From contig DATMML010000072.1 in assembly GCA_035570235.1 (NCBI GenBank), forward strand, positions 29,873 to 93,872: a DNA stretch of 64,000 nt, read 5' to 3'. The notes below the pieces were generated by a model. That model searched no databases. It was not told where the DNA came from and was given only the letters and a program-made list of their open reading frames with translations. Origin of the DNA: Vicinamibacteria bacterium. GTDB taxonomy: Bacteria; Acidobacteriota; Vicinamibacteria; Fen-336. Positions 43,038 to 51,744 of the stretch are shown here, in pieces; position 1 is the first letter of the stretch, and every line of letters starts with the position of its first letter. Both the position numbers and the translations under genes were made by a program.

Positions 43038-44828
43038 ATGATGCGCTGGCTGACAGGACCCGTACTGGCGAGCCTGATTGTGACGACGGGGTATGCTGCC
43101 GCCCCCACTCCCGATGTGCAAGATGCGGCGGGCCAGCTCGAGACGTTCGGAGCGCGGCTCGAGGGGGTGGGCTTCTCCGGAGCCCTCCTCGTCGCCAAGG
43201 ATGGACGCATCCTCCTCTCAAAGGCCTACGGCTACGCTGATCGGGCTCGAGGCATTCGCAACACGGTGGACACCGTCTTCCCGGTGGGCTCGATCACGAA
43301 GCAATTCACTGCTGCGGGGATCCTCGCGCTGGAGCAGCGCGGCGCGCTCAGCACGGGCGATCCAATTACCAAGTACTTCCGCGATGTTCCTCCGGACAAG
43401 GTAGGCATCACCATCCACCACCTGCTGACCCACAGCTCGGGGTTGGTGGGGAGCCTCGGTGGGGATAAGGAGCCAATCGGCTGGGACGATTTCTTCAAGC
43501 TTGTGATGAAGAGCAAGCTGCTCTGGCCGCCCGGAACAAAGTACGAATACTCCAACGTCGGTTTCAGCGTCCTGGCCGGGATCATCGAGCACGTGTCGGG
43601 CCAGCCCTGGGAGCGCTTCCTCAGAGAAAACCTTTTTCTCCCGGCCGGAATGCAACAGACGGGCTGCGTGCTCCCGAAGTTCGCTCCCGATATGGTCCCC
43701 CACGGCTACCAAGACGACGACGACGTGGGGACCTTCATAGCTGACTACGGCCCCGAGGGGCCGTATTGGCACCTCCGCGGCAACGGCGGCATCAACTCGA
43801 CGATCGGCGACATGTACCGCTGGCACCAAGCGCTTCTCGGGGATACCGTCCTCTCGGCGGAGTCGCGCCGCAAGGCCTTTACCCCCTACGTGCGAGAGGG
43901 CGACGACGCCGATTCGTTCTACGGGTATGGCTGGGCGCTGTTCAAGTCGCCCCGCGGCACAAACATCGTCACGCACAACGGCGGAAACGGTATCTTTACG
44001 GCGGAAATGATCCGCTTCGTGGACGAGGGGGTTGTGGTGTACGGCGCCGCGAACGACTCGGCTTTTGCCGCATGGGAGCAGACTCCCCGCCTAGCCGCGC
44101 TCCTGTTCGGCGGTACGGTGGAAGTGCCGCCCGCGGTCGTGGCGTTGCCCGGGCCGGCCCTCGAGGAGCTGGTCGGGCACTACACGGTGCCATCCGGGTC
44201 CGGCTTCGACCTACAAAAGCATGGTGGCGGATTGTTGGCCCTGCCGGACGGACAGGAGGCCGTGAACGCCCTGGCGGCTGTTCGTCCGCAGTCCCAGGCC
44301 CGCTATGCGACGGTGGCCGCGAACACGCAGACCCTCCTGGAGAGGATCGTTGCGGGGCGGACCAGCACCGCTGATGGTGACTCCGCCTGGGACGTCAGCG
44401 AGGAAATGTACCGACGCGAACAAGCGCGCCGTCAGCGCCTGGAGAGCGACCTCGGACGCCTGAAAGCTGCCCATGTACTCGGCACCCTGCCCGCCCCGGA
44501 GGGGAGGGGCCGGGTCATTGCGCGGCTCGACTTTGCGAAGGGCTCCCGGTATCTCCGTTGTCTCTGGGGGCCCGGTGGCCGACTCTGGCACATCCGTGAG
44601 CTAGGCCAACCGGTGGGAGTCCAGCTCTTCTCGGAGTCGCCGACCGTCCTTTTCTCGTACACTCCTTCTAGCGGCGGCATCCGTCGTGTCGAGATCGTGA
44701 GGAGGGTCGACGGCCGTGTGGAGGCACTTGCGCTGCAGACGCCGTCGGGCCCCGTACGCGCTACCCGGATGTCCCCGAAACCGTCGTCGGGATCGTCCGG
44801 ATCCGGAGAAAGCGAGCGGAAGCCATGA
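43038..44828 (+). CDS. Serine hydrolase 3, beta-lactamase fold
   Basis: A 596-residue S12/class C-like hydrolase with a signal peptide ending near GYAA. Catalytic motifs are SITK (85-88), YSN in KYEYSNVGF and HNGG in VTHNGGNGIF. After the catalytic domain (~20-360) comes a C-terminal extension of about 230 residues, with a layout like serine hydrolase 1; the two share several motif neighbourhoods (GPYWxLxxNGGI). The ATG at 43038 follows GAGGAGG. Its stop overlaps the start of the MBL gene by four bases, so the two are coupled. No operator motif is seen in the 164 nt upstream. Substrate unknown. Confidence 0.87.
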   Translation: MMRWLTGPVLASLIVTTGYAAAPTPDVQDAAGQLETFGARLEGVGFSGALLVAKDGRILLSKAYGYADRARGIRNTVDTVFPVGSITKQFTAAGILALEQRGALSTGDPITKYFRDVPPDKVGITIHHLLTHSSGLVGSLGGDKEPIGWDDFFKLVMKSKLLWPPGTKYEYSNVGFSVLAGIIEHVSGQPWERFLRENLFLPAGMQQTGCVLPKFAPDMVPHGYQDDDDVGTFIADYGPEGPYWHLRGNGGINSTIGDMYRWHQALLGDTVLSAESRRKAFTPYVREGDDADSFYGYGWALFKSPRGTNIVTHNGGNGIFTAEMIRFVDEGVVVYGAANDSAFAAWEQTPRLAALLFGGTVEVPPAVVALPGPALEELVGHYTVPSGSGFDLQKHGGGLLALPDGQEAVNALAAVRPQSQARYATVAANTQTLLERIVAGRTSTADGDSAWDVSEEMYRREQARRQRLESDLGRLKAAHVLGTLPAPEGRGRVIARLDFAKGSRYLRCLWGPGGRLWHIRELGQPVGVQLFSESPTVLFSYTPSSGGIRRVEIVRRVDGRVEALALQTPSGPVRATRMSPKPSSGSSGSGESERKP

Positions 44829-45802
44829 CGTCCGGAGCGGACGCATTCTCGGCGGAGGTGAGTGGGGGCACTCGACGTATGCGTTGCCCGCGCTCAACTC
44901 GACTGGGCCCCAAGGTCCTATTGCTCGCCTTTGGCGTTGCCACGGTCGCGGGGGGCGCGCTCGGAAGTGAACGCCCCGGGGCCGGAGCCGCCCCCGTCTC
45001 AGCATGGCGGCTGGTGGTTCTGGGCGTTGTGCAGGATGCCGGCATGCCGCACCTTGGCTGCACCCAGTCCCCGTGCAGGGACGCCTTTGCCGGGCGGCTC
45101 CGCAGGGAGAAGGTCTCATCGATAGGCGTCGTAAGCCGCTCCTTGGGGAAGGCCTACCTTTTCGACGCCACCCCGGACTTCCCGGCGCAAGTTGACACGC
45201 TGACCGGCGGCCGCGTGCCGGACGGGATCTTTCTCACGCATGCTCACATCGGCCACTACACTGGCCTGATGTATCTCGGCAAAGAAGGGATCGGCTCCCA
45301 CGATACCCGCGTCTTCTGCACGACGCGCATGGCACGATACCTCAGAGAGAACGGCCCCTGGAGCCGCCTGGTGGCGGACCGAAACATCGCGTTAAGCGAA
45401 CTGCGGCTGGATCAGCCGCTTGAGCTAGAGGCCGGTCTTAAGGTCTCGGCGTTCAAAGTGCCCCATCGCGACGAGCTCAGCGATACGGTGGGATACCGGA
45501 TCCAGGGACCCACTGCCACCGCGGTGTTCATCCCCGACACCGACGGTTGGGAGAAGTGGGATCGTAGTCTCCGCCGGCTCGGAGACGAGGTGGATCTTCT
45601 TCTAGTGGACGGTACGTTCAGCGGCACCGAGGAGGTGAAGGGCCGGAGCTTCGATGAGATACCCCACCCGCTGGTGCCGCACACGCGTGAGCTGCTGCGG
45701 GGAACGCGGGCCCGCCTGTGGTTCATCCACCTCAATCACAACAATCCCCTACTGAACAACGCCGAAGACGTGCTGAGGGAGGGGATGGAGTTCGCTTTGT
45801 AG
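44825..45802 (+). CDS. PqqB-like metallo-beta-lactamase-fold protein
   Basis: A 325-residue MBL-fold protein. VLGVVQDAGMPHLGC with a nearby Cys pair (CTQSPCRDA) is the N-terminal sheet and loop known from PqqB-like proteins. The metal motif reads H139-A-H141-I-G-H144, with Gly where the usual HxHxDH has Asp, so the second metal may be missing, as in PqqB. Further candidates are PHRDELSDTVG, PDTDGW, LLVDGTFS and IHLNHNNP. A hydrophobic segment at ~31-48 suggests export. The ATG at 44825 overlaps the serine hydrolase 3 stop. PQQ synthesis genes are absent, so a hydrolase role acting with its partner is more likely. Confidence 0.8.
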   Translation: MTSGADAFSAEVSGGTRRMRCPRSTRLGPKVLLLAFGVATVAGGALGSERPGAGAAPVSAWRLVVLGVVQDAGMPHLGCTQSPCRDAFAGRLRREKVSSIGVVSRSLGKAYLFDATPDFPAQVDTLTGGRVPDGIFLTHAHIGHYTGLMYLGKEGIGSHDTRVFCTTRMARYLRENGPWSRLVADRNIALSELRLDQPLELEAGLKVSAFKVPHRDELSDTVGYRIQGPTATAVFIPDTDGWEKWDRSLRRLGDEVDLLLVDGTFSGTEEVKGRSFDEIPHPLVPHTRELLRGTRARLWFIHLNHNNPLLNNAEDVLREGMEFAL

Positions 45803-45818
45803 CCACGCCCACCATACG

Positions 45819-45837
45819 ATTGTTCACCACTTGACAT
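45819..45837 (+). promoter_or_regulatory. Operator-like motif, site I
   Basis: Plus-strand ATTGTTCACCACTTGACAT keeps the left half; ACA in the right half is shifted by one base. A second, inverted TTGACATGCTCAA (45831-45843) follows. It overlaps the -35 of the permease-M55 operon promoter. Confidence 0.5.
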
Positions 45838-45859
45838 GCTCAACAGAACACCATACCCT
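45831..45859 (+). promoter_or_regulatory. Sigma70-like promoter, permease-M55 operon
   Basis: A perfect TTGACA (45831-45836) is followed after 17 nt by TACCCT (45854-45859). The start codon of the permease lies about 130 nt downstream. Confidence 0.5.
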
Positions 45860-45989
45860 CGCCTCCAACAAAGGCAGGACGGATCGCCGAGCGTTGACAC
45901 GGTGGCGCTGGAGGCATCCGCTGACGCGCAGAACCGTAGACTCCCGAGAGCCGAGGGCGTAAGGCGGATCTGATAAGGCTGGAGTGCAC

Positions 45990-47366
45990 GTGTCCAAACG
46001 TCAGAGTGGTGTTCTTGACCCCCTGCCCCGGAGCCTCACTCTGCCGGACCTGGTCTGGATCGTCGTGGGCACGGTGATCGGATCCGGCATCTTCATCGTG
46101 CCGGCGGTCACCCTTCGCCAGAACGACGGGTATGTCGGTCCGACACTGGTCGGATGGACGCTCGCGGGCGTTTTCTCCTGCCTGGGTGCCCTGACCTATG
46201 CGGAGCTGGCAGCGATCAAGCCCGAAGCGGGCGGGCTGTACGTCTACATCCGGGATGCCTTCGGTAGGCTCCCCGCGTTCCTCTATGGCTGGACGCTCCT
46301 GGTCGTGATTGGTACAGGCTCCATAGCGGCCCTCGCCGTGGCCTTCGGCATCTACCTGCGCGAGCTGTTCACGCTGCCGCCGTGGATGACAAAAGTGGCA
46401 GCCGTCCTCGCAATCGGGCTGATCTGCGCGCTCAACGTGCGCGGCGTCCGTCAGACCGCCGCGGTTCACGCTACAGTCACCGCCCTGAAGCTGGGAGCGA
46501 TCCTTGCCATGTGTGCTGCACTGCTCGCACTGGGGAGGGAGGGCCCGGCAGTAATGGCACGGATGTGGCCGGACGCGGCCCTCGGCCGCCTCCTGCCAAC
46601 GATCGGCATGTCCATGCTGGGAGGGCTGTGGGCCTACGAGGGATGGCACTATTGCAGCTTCTCGGCCGGCGAGGCCCTCGACCCACAGCGCAATCTGCCG
46701 AGGGCGCTCGGGATCGGCATGGCGATCCTGGTGATGGTTTACACGCTTGCCAACCTCGGGTATGTGGTGACCCTGGGACCGGCCCGCGCCGCGGGAGCCG
46801 AGCGGGTGGCCGCGGCCGCCACATCGGTGGTGGCGGGCCCCATTGGTGCTGACCTCGTCACGATCGTTATCCTCTTGTCCATCCTCAGCGCAGCCAACGG
46901 AACCATGTTGACGACACCTCGTGTCTACTTCGCGATGGCACGGGACGGTCTCTTCTTCTCGTGGCTCGGCACGCTTCATCCGCAGTACGCGACACCGGCA
47001 CCAGCGATCTTCGTGGCGGCCATGTGGGCGTCCGTGCTCGCCGTGTCAGGGACATTCGAGCAATTGCTCAACTACGTGGTCTTCTCGGCGTGGATCTTCT
47101 ACGGCCTGGGGGCGGCAGCGGTATTCGTGTTCCGGCGACGTTTGCCTGGCCCGCGGGCGTTTTCCGTGCCTGGGTACCCCGTGACGCCAATTCTGTTCCT
47201 TGCCGCGGCCGGGCTTCTCGTCGCCAACACGGCAGTGACGCGGCCGATCATCGCGGCGGGGGGAGCGGCCGCGGTCGCGGTTGGGCTACCCGCCTACCTG
47301 CTGCTCTCCGGCCGACGGTCGCAGCTGGACGCGGGCGGGAGCCAGGGCGTGGTGCCAAGGGCATGA
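45990..47366 (+). CDS. APC family amino-acid permease 2
   Basis: A 458-residue APC transporter related to permease 1 (shared GTVIGSGIF, FGRLPAFLYGW, LWAYEGWHY, SAGEALDPQRNLPR and ALNVRGVR segments) and about a dozen predicted helices. Two in-frame GTG codons, 45984 and 45990, are possible; 45990 has GGAG at the better spacing. It begins an operon with two M55 D-aminopeptidases: its stop (TGA) overlaps an ATG at 47363 that would read into the first M55 gene. It lies downstream of a promoter with an operator motif. This context suggests uptake of amino acids or short peptides containing D-residues. Exact substrate unknown. Confidence 0.88.
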   Translation: MSKRQSGVLDPLPRSLTLPDLVWIVVGTVIGSGIFIVPAVTLRQNDGYVGPTLVGWTLAGVFSCLGALTYAELAAIKPEAGGLYVYIRDAFGRLPAFLYGWTLLVVIGTGSIAALAVAFGIYLRELFTLPPWMTKVAAVLAIGLICALNVRGVRQTAAVHATVTALKLGAILAMCAALLALGREGPAVMARMWPDAALGRLLPTIGMSMLGGLWAYEGWHYCSFSAGEALDPQRNLPRALGIGMAILVMVYTLANLGYVVTLGPARAAGAERVAAAATSVVAGPIGADLVTIVILLSILSAANGTMLTTPRVYFAMARDGLFFSWLGTLHPQYATPAPAIFVAAMWASVLAVSGTFEQLLNYVVFSAWIFYGLGAAAVFVFRRRLPGPRAFSVPGYPVTPILFLAAAGLLVANTAVTRPIIAAGGAAAVAVGLPAYLLLSGRRSQLDAGGSQGVVPRA

Positions 47367-47428
47367 AGTCCCAATGCCGACCTGTGGAGCTCCGTAAGAT
47401 TGAGCCCCGAAGGATGAAAGAGGCAAAA

Positions 47429-48313
47429 ATGCTGAGGTCGGGCCTGGTCGCCTTGGCGCTGGTATGGAGCGCCGCGGCGCCACGCACGCTGGCAGCGCCG
47501 CGGCTGAACGTGTTCATTTCCACGGACATGGAGGGAGTCGGCGGGGTTGTTGGAGAAGCACAAGTACAGGCCTCGGGTTACGACTACGATTTTTCCCGGC
47601 GGATAATGACGGCGGAGACGAACGCGGCGGTTGCCGCGGCCTTTGCGGCGGGCGCGACCCGCGTCACCGTGATCGATGCGCATGGCTCGGGCACCAACCT
47701 GATGGCCCGCGACCTCGATCGACGAGTCATCCTGGTCTCCGGCTTTCCCATGCCCGGCGGGATGATGCAGGGGATCAGCTCCGATGAGGACGCGGTCGTG
47801 TTCATCGGGTACCACGCGCATGCCGGCGTTGCCGACGCCATCATGGGACACACCTACACGGACGGTCTCCGCCGGGTGGTGCTGAACGGTCACGAGGTGG
47901 GGGAGTTCGGGCTGAACGCGGCACTCGCGGGACACTTCGGCGTACCGGTCGTATTCATGTCAGGTGACCGGGCCGCGATCGATGAAGCACGAGGCCTCTG
48001 CCCCGCGATCGAGGGAGTTGTGGTGAAAGAGGGCCTCACCCGGTCGGCCGCCCGCTTGACGCACCCGGAGGAGGTTCAGAAGAGGATCTCGGACGGCGTT
48101 GGGCGGGCGCTGGCACGCCGCTCGGGAGTCCCCCCGGTTCGCCTGACTGCTCCCATCACCCTTGAGGTGGAGCTCGCGACGACCCTCCAGGCCGACAACG
48201 CAGCCCTCGTGCCCGGCGTCGAGAGGGTCAACGGCACCACGGTGAGGTACCGCTCCGACAGCATGGTCGACATCTACCGCTTCTCCATGCTGGTGGACCG
48301 GCTAACCGGATGA
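47429..48313 (+). CDS. M55 family D-aminopeptidase 1 (DppA-like), exported
   Basis: A 294-residue zinc peptidase of family M55. DppA, the Bacillus subtilis member, removes D-alanine from short peptides. The metal ligands are all visible: Asp33 and Glu35 (TDMEGVGG), His85 (DAHGSG), His129 (GYHAHAG) and Glu159 (VGEFG), with the putative catalytic His141 (MGHTY). Unlike cytoplasmic DppA it has an N-terminal signal peptide (residues ~1-23, ending LAA). The ATG at 47429 has GAGG at 5 nt; ATG 47363, which overlaps the permease stop, is an alternative that would add 22 residues. It forms a cassette with the permease and a second M55 gene. Confidence 0.87.
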   Translation: MLRSGLVALALVWSAAAPRTLAAPRLNVFISTDMEGVGGVVGEAQVQASGYDYDFSRRIMTAETNAAVAAAFAAGATRVTVIDAHGSGTNLMARDLDRRVILVSGFPMPGGMMQGISSDEDAVVFIGYHAHAGVADAIMGHTYTDGLRRVVLNGHEVGEFGLNAALAGHFGVPVVFMSGDRAAIDEARGLCPAIEGVVVKEGLTRSAARLTHPEEVQKRISDGVGRALARRSGVPPVRLTAPITLEVELATTLQADNAALVPGVERVNGTTVRYRSDSMVDIYRFSMLVDRLTG

Positions 48314-49224
48314 TGTGGCTCTCTGGCGCTCGGCCCGGATTCATCACCTGCGCTTGGGCGCTGCTGTCCCTCGCCGGAACGCTCTCGGCCACGGCCGCTT
48401 CCCCGACCAAGCTCAAGGTGTTCGTATCCGTCGACATGGAGGGGATCGCGGGGGTCGTGGTCGAGCGACAGACAGGCCCGGAGGGTCACGACTACGCTCT
48501 CCATCGCGAGCAGATGATGGCGGAGGCCAACGCCGCGATCGCGGGCGCCTTCGATGCCGGTGCCACGGAGGTGGTGGTGCTCGACTCGCACGGTAGCGGC
48601 ACGAACTTGCGCCCGGACTTGCTCGACCCTAGAGCCTCGCTGATCTCGGGCACGCCGCGGCCATGGGGGATGGTGGCCGGCCTGGACGGGAGCTTCGATG
48701 CGATGGTCTTCGTGGGCTACCACGCCAGCGGCTCCGTTCCGGATGGTGTGCTCGCCCATACGTTCAACCTGTCCCCGCTGTCGGTTCGACTCAATGGGCA
48801 GGTCGTCGGCGAAGGAGGATTGAGCGCCGCGGTGGGGGGGCATTTCAACGTCCCCGTCGTCTTCGGCGCCGGTGATCGCGCCTTCGTGCGCCAGTTCCAG
48901 GGGCTTAGGACAGGAGCCGAACTGCTCGCGACGAAGGATGGCCTTTCCAGCTCGTCGGCCGCGCTCGTCCACCCCTACGTCGTGGTTGAGGGAATACGCA
49001 AAGGCGTCAAGGCCGGGCTCGAGCGCCGTGCGACGATCTCTCCCTGGCAGCTGGGCAAACCGATCACGCTTGAGGTTGAGCTGGGGAACACTGCTGAGGC
49101 GGATCGTGTGATGCTTATTCCAGCGATGGCCCGAGTGGATGGCCGCACCGTGCGATACGTGGCACCGGATGCGCCCACGATGTACCGCATTTTCGTCCTG
49201 ATCGATCGTCTCACGGGCCGCTAG
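48310..49224 (+). CDS. M55 family D-aminopeptidase 2, exported
   Basis: A 304-residue paralogue of the preceding gene, with which it shares a four-base stop/start overlap. Ligands are Asp42 and Glu44 (VDMEGIAG), His94 (DSHGSG), His138 (GYHASG) and Glu168 (VGEGG); the putative catalytic His150 is in LAHTF. The first ~30 residues are a signal peptide. The two M55 proteins are clearly homologous along their length, down to the same last segment (VLIDRLTG against MLVDRLTG), so the pair arose by tandem duplication. Both are complete and could form a mixed ring, since DppA is a decamer, or differ in substrate length. Confidence 0.87.
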   Translation: MMWLSGARPGFITCAWALLSLAGTLSATAASPTKLKVFVSVDMEGIAGVVVERQTGPEGHDYALHREQMMAEANAAIAGAFDAGATEVVVLDSHGSGTNLRPDLLDPRASLISGTPRPWGMVAGLDGSFDAMVFVGYHASGSVPDGVLAHTFNLSPLSVRLNGQVVGEGGLSAAVGGHFNVPVVFGAGDRAFVRQFQGLRTGAELLATKDGLSSSSAALVHPYVVVEGIRKGVKAGLERRATISPWQLGKPITLEVELGNTAEADRVMLIPAMARVDGRTVRYVAPDAPTMYRIFVLIDRLTGR

Positions 49225-49362
49225 CCCACCGCGTGGGGTCCACTCGCCGTGGGGCCGCGCACTAGAGATCGCACCCGGAGCACAGGGCATGGTCGAGTGC
49301 GGCCGTAGGAGCGCCCCGGCAAGGCAGAACTCAGCTTGTGAGACAATGAACCAGAGGCGGTC

Positions 49363-50442
49363 ATGTCGATCCAATTGGGACTGGGACTGACGGCAATACT
49401 CCTCACACCGTTTGGCCTATCCGATGCCGTGTCCTTCGACCAATCCGCGAGCGCCTCGGATCCCTGGCATGTAGCCGGACCTCCGACCGTCATCTCGCAA
49501 GAGGTTCGATTCAGCAACGCCGGTGCAAGTCTGGTTGGTACGGCCTATCTCCCGAACACTGGAGATCGCTTGCCTGCCGTAGTGGTCTTGCATTCTGCGG
49601 GAGCGGCGACGCGGGAAGCGGCTCTCTACCGCCATCTGCGAGAAGGATTGCCTGCGTTGGGTGTCGCGGTGCTGATCTATGATCGGCGTGGGAGTGGTCA
49701 GTCTTCCGGAAGCCTTCAGGGCGCCGACCATGAGATGCTGGCCGACGACGCCGTCGCCGGACAGCACGCGTTGGCAAAGCTTTCCCGCATTGATCCGGCC
49801 AAGATCGGGTTTTGGGGACTGAGCCAGGGTGGTTGGCTCGCCGTGCTGGCAGCGGGGCGCAGCCAGAACGCCGCCTTCGCGATTTCCATCTCCGCGCCGC
49901 TCGTCACCGCGGATGAACAGATGCAATTTGCGACGAGCAACTTGCTCGCGGTTCGCGGCTTTTCTCAGGAGGATGTTCGAGAAATGCTCGAGACGCGAAG
50001 GGCGTGGACCGGCTATCTACGGGGCACAAACCCACGTGAGGTAGCAATCGATGCTCTAAGCAAGGCACAATCCAAACCCTGGTTCAACCTTACCTACATG
50101 CCCAAAGCATCTGATCTCGCTAATGATCAAGCGATCCGCAGGAGTCTGGATGATGACCCTGTGGCGGCTGTTCTGAAGGCTAGGGTTCCGCTGCTCTTTC
50201 TCTATGGAGGTTCCGATCCATGGGTTCCCGTCGCTCAATCCATGAAGCGGCTAGAAGCGTTGAGTGGTCAGCGCCACAACATTGAGAGCGGAATCATTCC
50301 TAACGCAAACCACGAACTGATGTTTCCGGTGAAAGAGACGATGCAAGTGAACGCTGATACAGATCGCAACGACGCTCCGGAAGCACCCAGTTATTTCATG
50401 TTACTCGGATCTTGGCTCTCCCGCCGCTTCCCGAACCGTTGA
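49363..50442 (+). CDS. Alpha/beta hydrolase, exported
   Basis: A 359-residue serine hydrolase of the alpha/beta-hydrolase (S15/S9-like, dienelactone hydrolase-like) group. The catalytic triad is visible as Ser154 (GLSQGGW), Asp285 (GGSDPWVP) and His317 (NANHELMF). HSAGAATRE and YDRRGSGQS flank the probable oxyanion region. The N-terminus resembles a signal peptide. The coding sequence looks noticeably richer in A/T than its neighbours, hinting at separate origin. It starts 139 nt after the M55 pair on the same strand with a modest GAGGCGG ribosome site; operon membership is uncertain. It likely hydrolyses an ester or peptide amide. Confidence 0.85.
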   Translation: MSIQLGLGLTAILLTPFGLSDAVSFDQSASASDPWHVAGPPTVISQEVRFSNAGASLVGTAYLPNTGDRLPAVVVLHSAGAATREAALYRHLREGLPALGVAVLIYDRRGSGQSSGSLQGADHEMLADDAVAGQHALAKLSRIDPAKIGFWGLSQGGWLAVLAAGRSQNAAFAISISAPLVTADEQMQFATSNLLAVRGFSQEDVREMLETRRAWTGYLRGTNPREVAIDALSKAQSKPWFNLTYMPKASDLANDQAIRRSLDDDPVAAVLKARVPLLFLYGGSDPWVPVAQSMKRLEALSGQRHNIESGIIPNANHELMFPVKETMQVNADTDRNDAPEAPSYFMLLGSWLSRRFPNR

Positions 50443-50593
50443 ACAGTCCGTGCCTTTGCCGCGTCGTCTAATGTGGGGGCACGTATCATTCGGCTAGTCT
50501 GGGTCACAAGAAGGGCTCAATCTACTGACGTGCTGCGTCGCGCCACGATCCGTTCATTGCAGGCTTCACGTCCTGAAGAGTCGGGTGTGGTCG

Positions 50594-51655
50594 CTACTCT
50601 TTGCGGAACACAATGTCCATGAGGTCGGGGGTGATCTTCTCCGCTGGGAAGGCGTCGACGTTAGTCATCAGGATCAAGGTCGCGTCGGCGTCGAACGACT
50701 TGATATAGTCGGCGTTGAAGATGCCGTTCCCGCCAATCACCCGGATCCGTAGCGAGCCGTCATCGCCTTTCTTGACGTAATGCTCCTTAAAATCTGCCCT
50801 GGCCGTGATGGGCAGAACAGGGCCGTTTTGCAGGGCCTCCATCAACTTCTGGAGGTCCGCTGCCGTGGCCAACATCCCACCATTGCCGCGCAAGTTCCAT
50901 GAAGGCCCGTCTGACGCCCAGGGATGGTCGAGCGGGCTTCCCCAGCGCTTGCCTTTCTCATAGCCCACCGCGAGATCCTCACGCGCCCAAAGCGGGATTT
51001 TGTAGCCGATGTTAGGCGTGCCCGCGGGTGTTAGGATGCTCCCTTGCACGTACCGTTCATACGGCTGGCCAGAGACCTTCTCGATGATCATCGCGAGTAG
51101 GCTGTAGCCGGCATTGGAGTAGCGGGCCTTCTCGCCTGGTTTGCCTATCAATCTGGACGACAGAGCCTTGTCTAGCACCCAATCCCGAGCTACGACGTCG
51201 TAGTCGTCGCCGAAGATGTCGTCCAGTCCCGACCTGTGACTCAATAGTTGTTGCACAGTGATCTCGGCTTTGTCGGGCGGGACGTTCGCGAAGAACCTCG
51301 TGATCGGGTCGCTGACGGCGAGCTTTCCATCCGCTTGGAGCTTCCAGATGGCGGACGCGGTGATGGGCTTCACGATCGAGCCGATGTCGAACACCGTCCG
51401 GGGCGTGATCGGTCGACCAGCCTCCCGATCGGCGAGCCCGTAGCCCTTTTCCAGTATGACGCTGTCTTTGCGGATCCAGAGGACTGCTCCCGAAAAGCCG
51501 CTGCGCTCGAGGGCCTGTAAACGAGCATCGACTTCCACGGCGAGGATGCTTGCACTGGGTCCGGGGGGGGCGGCGCCCGTGGCGGCGGCGAAGGAGAGGC
51601 AGCCACAAGCGGCGAGCCCGGGAGCCAGCCAACGGTTGATGTTTCTTCTCACCAT
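50594..51655 (-). CDS. Serine hydrolase 4, beta-lactamase fold
   Basis: A 353-residue S12/class C-like hydrolase with a signal peptide ending near TGAA. Motif one is SIVK (93-96) and motif two is YSN in KARYSNAGY. The third motif, HNG or HGG in its four relatives in this window, is replaced by VIGGNGIFN, lacking the His. This may change substrate or weaken the oxyanion/binding site, although the nucleophile and base are intact. It lies downstream of the phosphatase-like gene on the same strand with an 89-nt gap, so it may share transcription from the promoter near 53.9 kb. No separate operator is visible. Confidence 0.83.
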   Translation of the reverse strand: MVRRNINRWLAPGLAACGCLSFAAATGAAPPGPSASILAVEVDARLQALERSGFSGAVLWIRKDSVILEKGYGLADREAGRPITPRTVFDIGSIVKPITASAIWKLQADGKLAVSDPITRFFANVPPDKAEITVQQLLSHRSGLDDIFGDDYDVVARDWVLDKALSSRLIGKPGEKARYSNAGYSLLAMIIEKVSGQPYERYVQGSILTPAGTPNIGYKIPLWAREDLAVGYEKGKRWGSPLDHPWASDGPSWNLRGNGGMLATAADLQKLMEALQNGPVLPITARADFKEHYVKKGDDGSLRIRVIGGNGIFNADYIKSFDADATLILMTNVDAFPAEKITPDLMDIVFRKE

Positions 51656-51744
51656 GTTTACCGCCGCTCGGTTCGGACGCCACGTCCCGTGAGCTCATGG
51701 CTGCCGAATACGGTTCGCTAGAGTCCTGCCATTCCCCCCGACCC

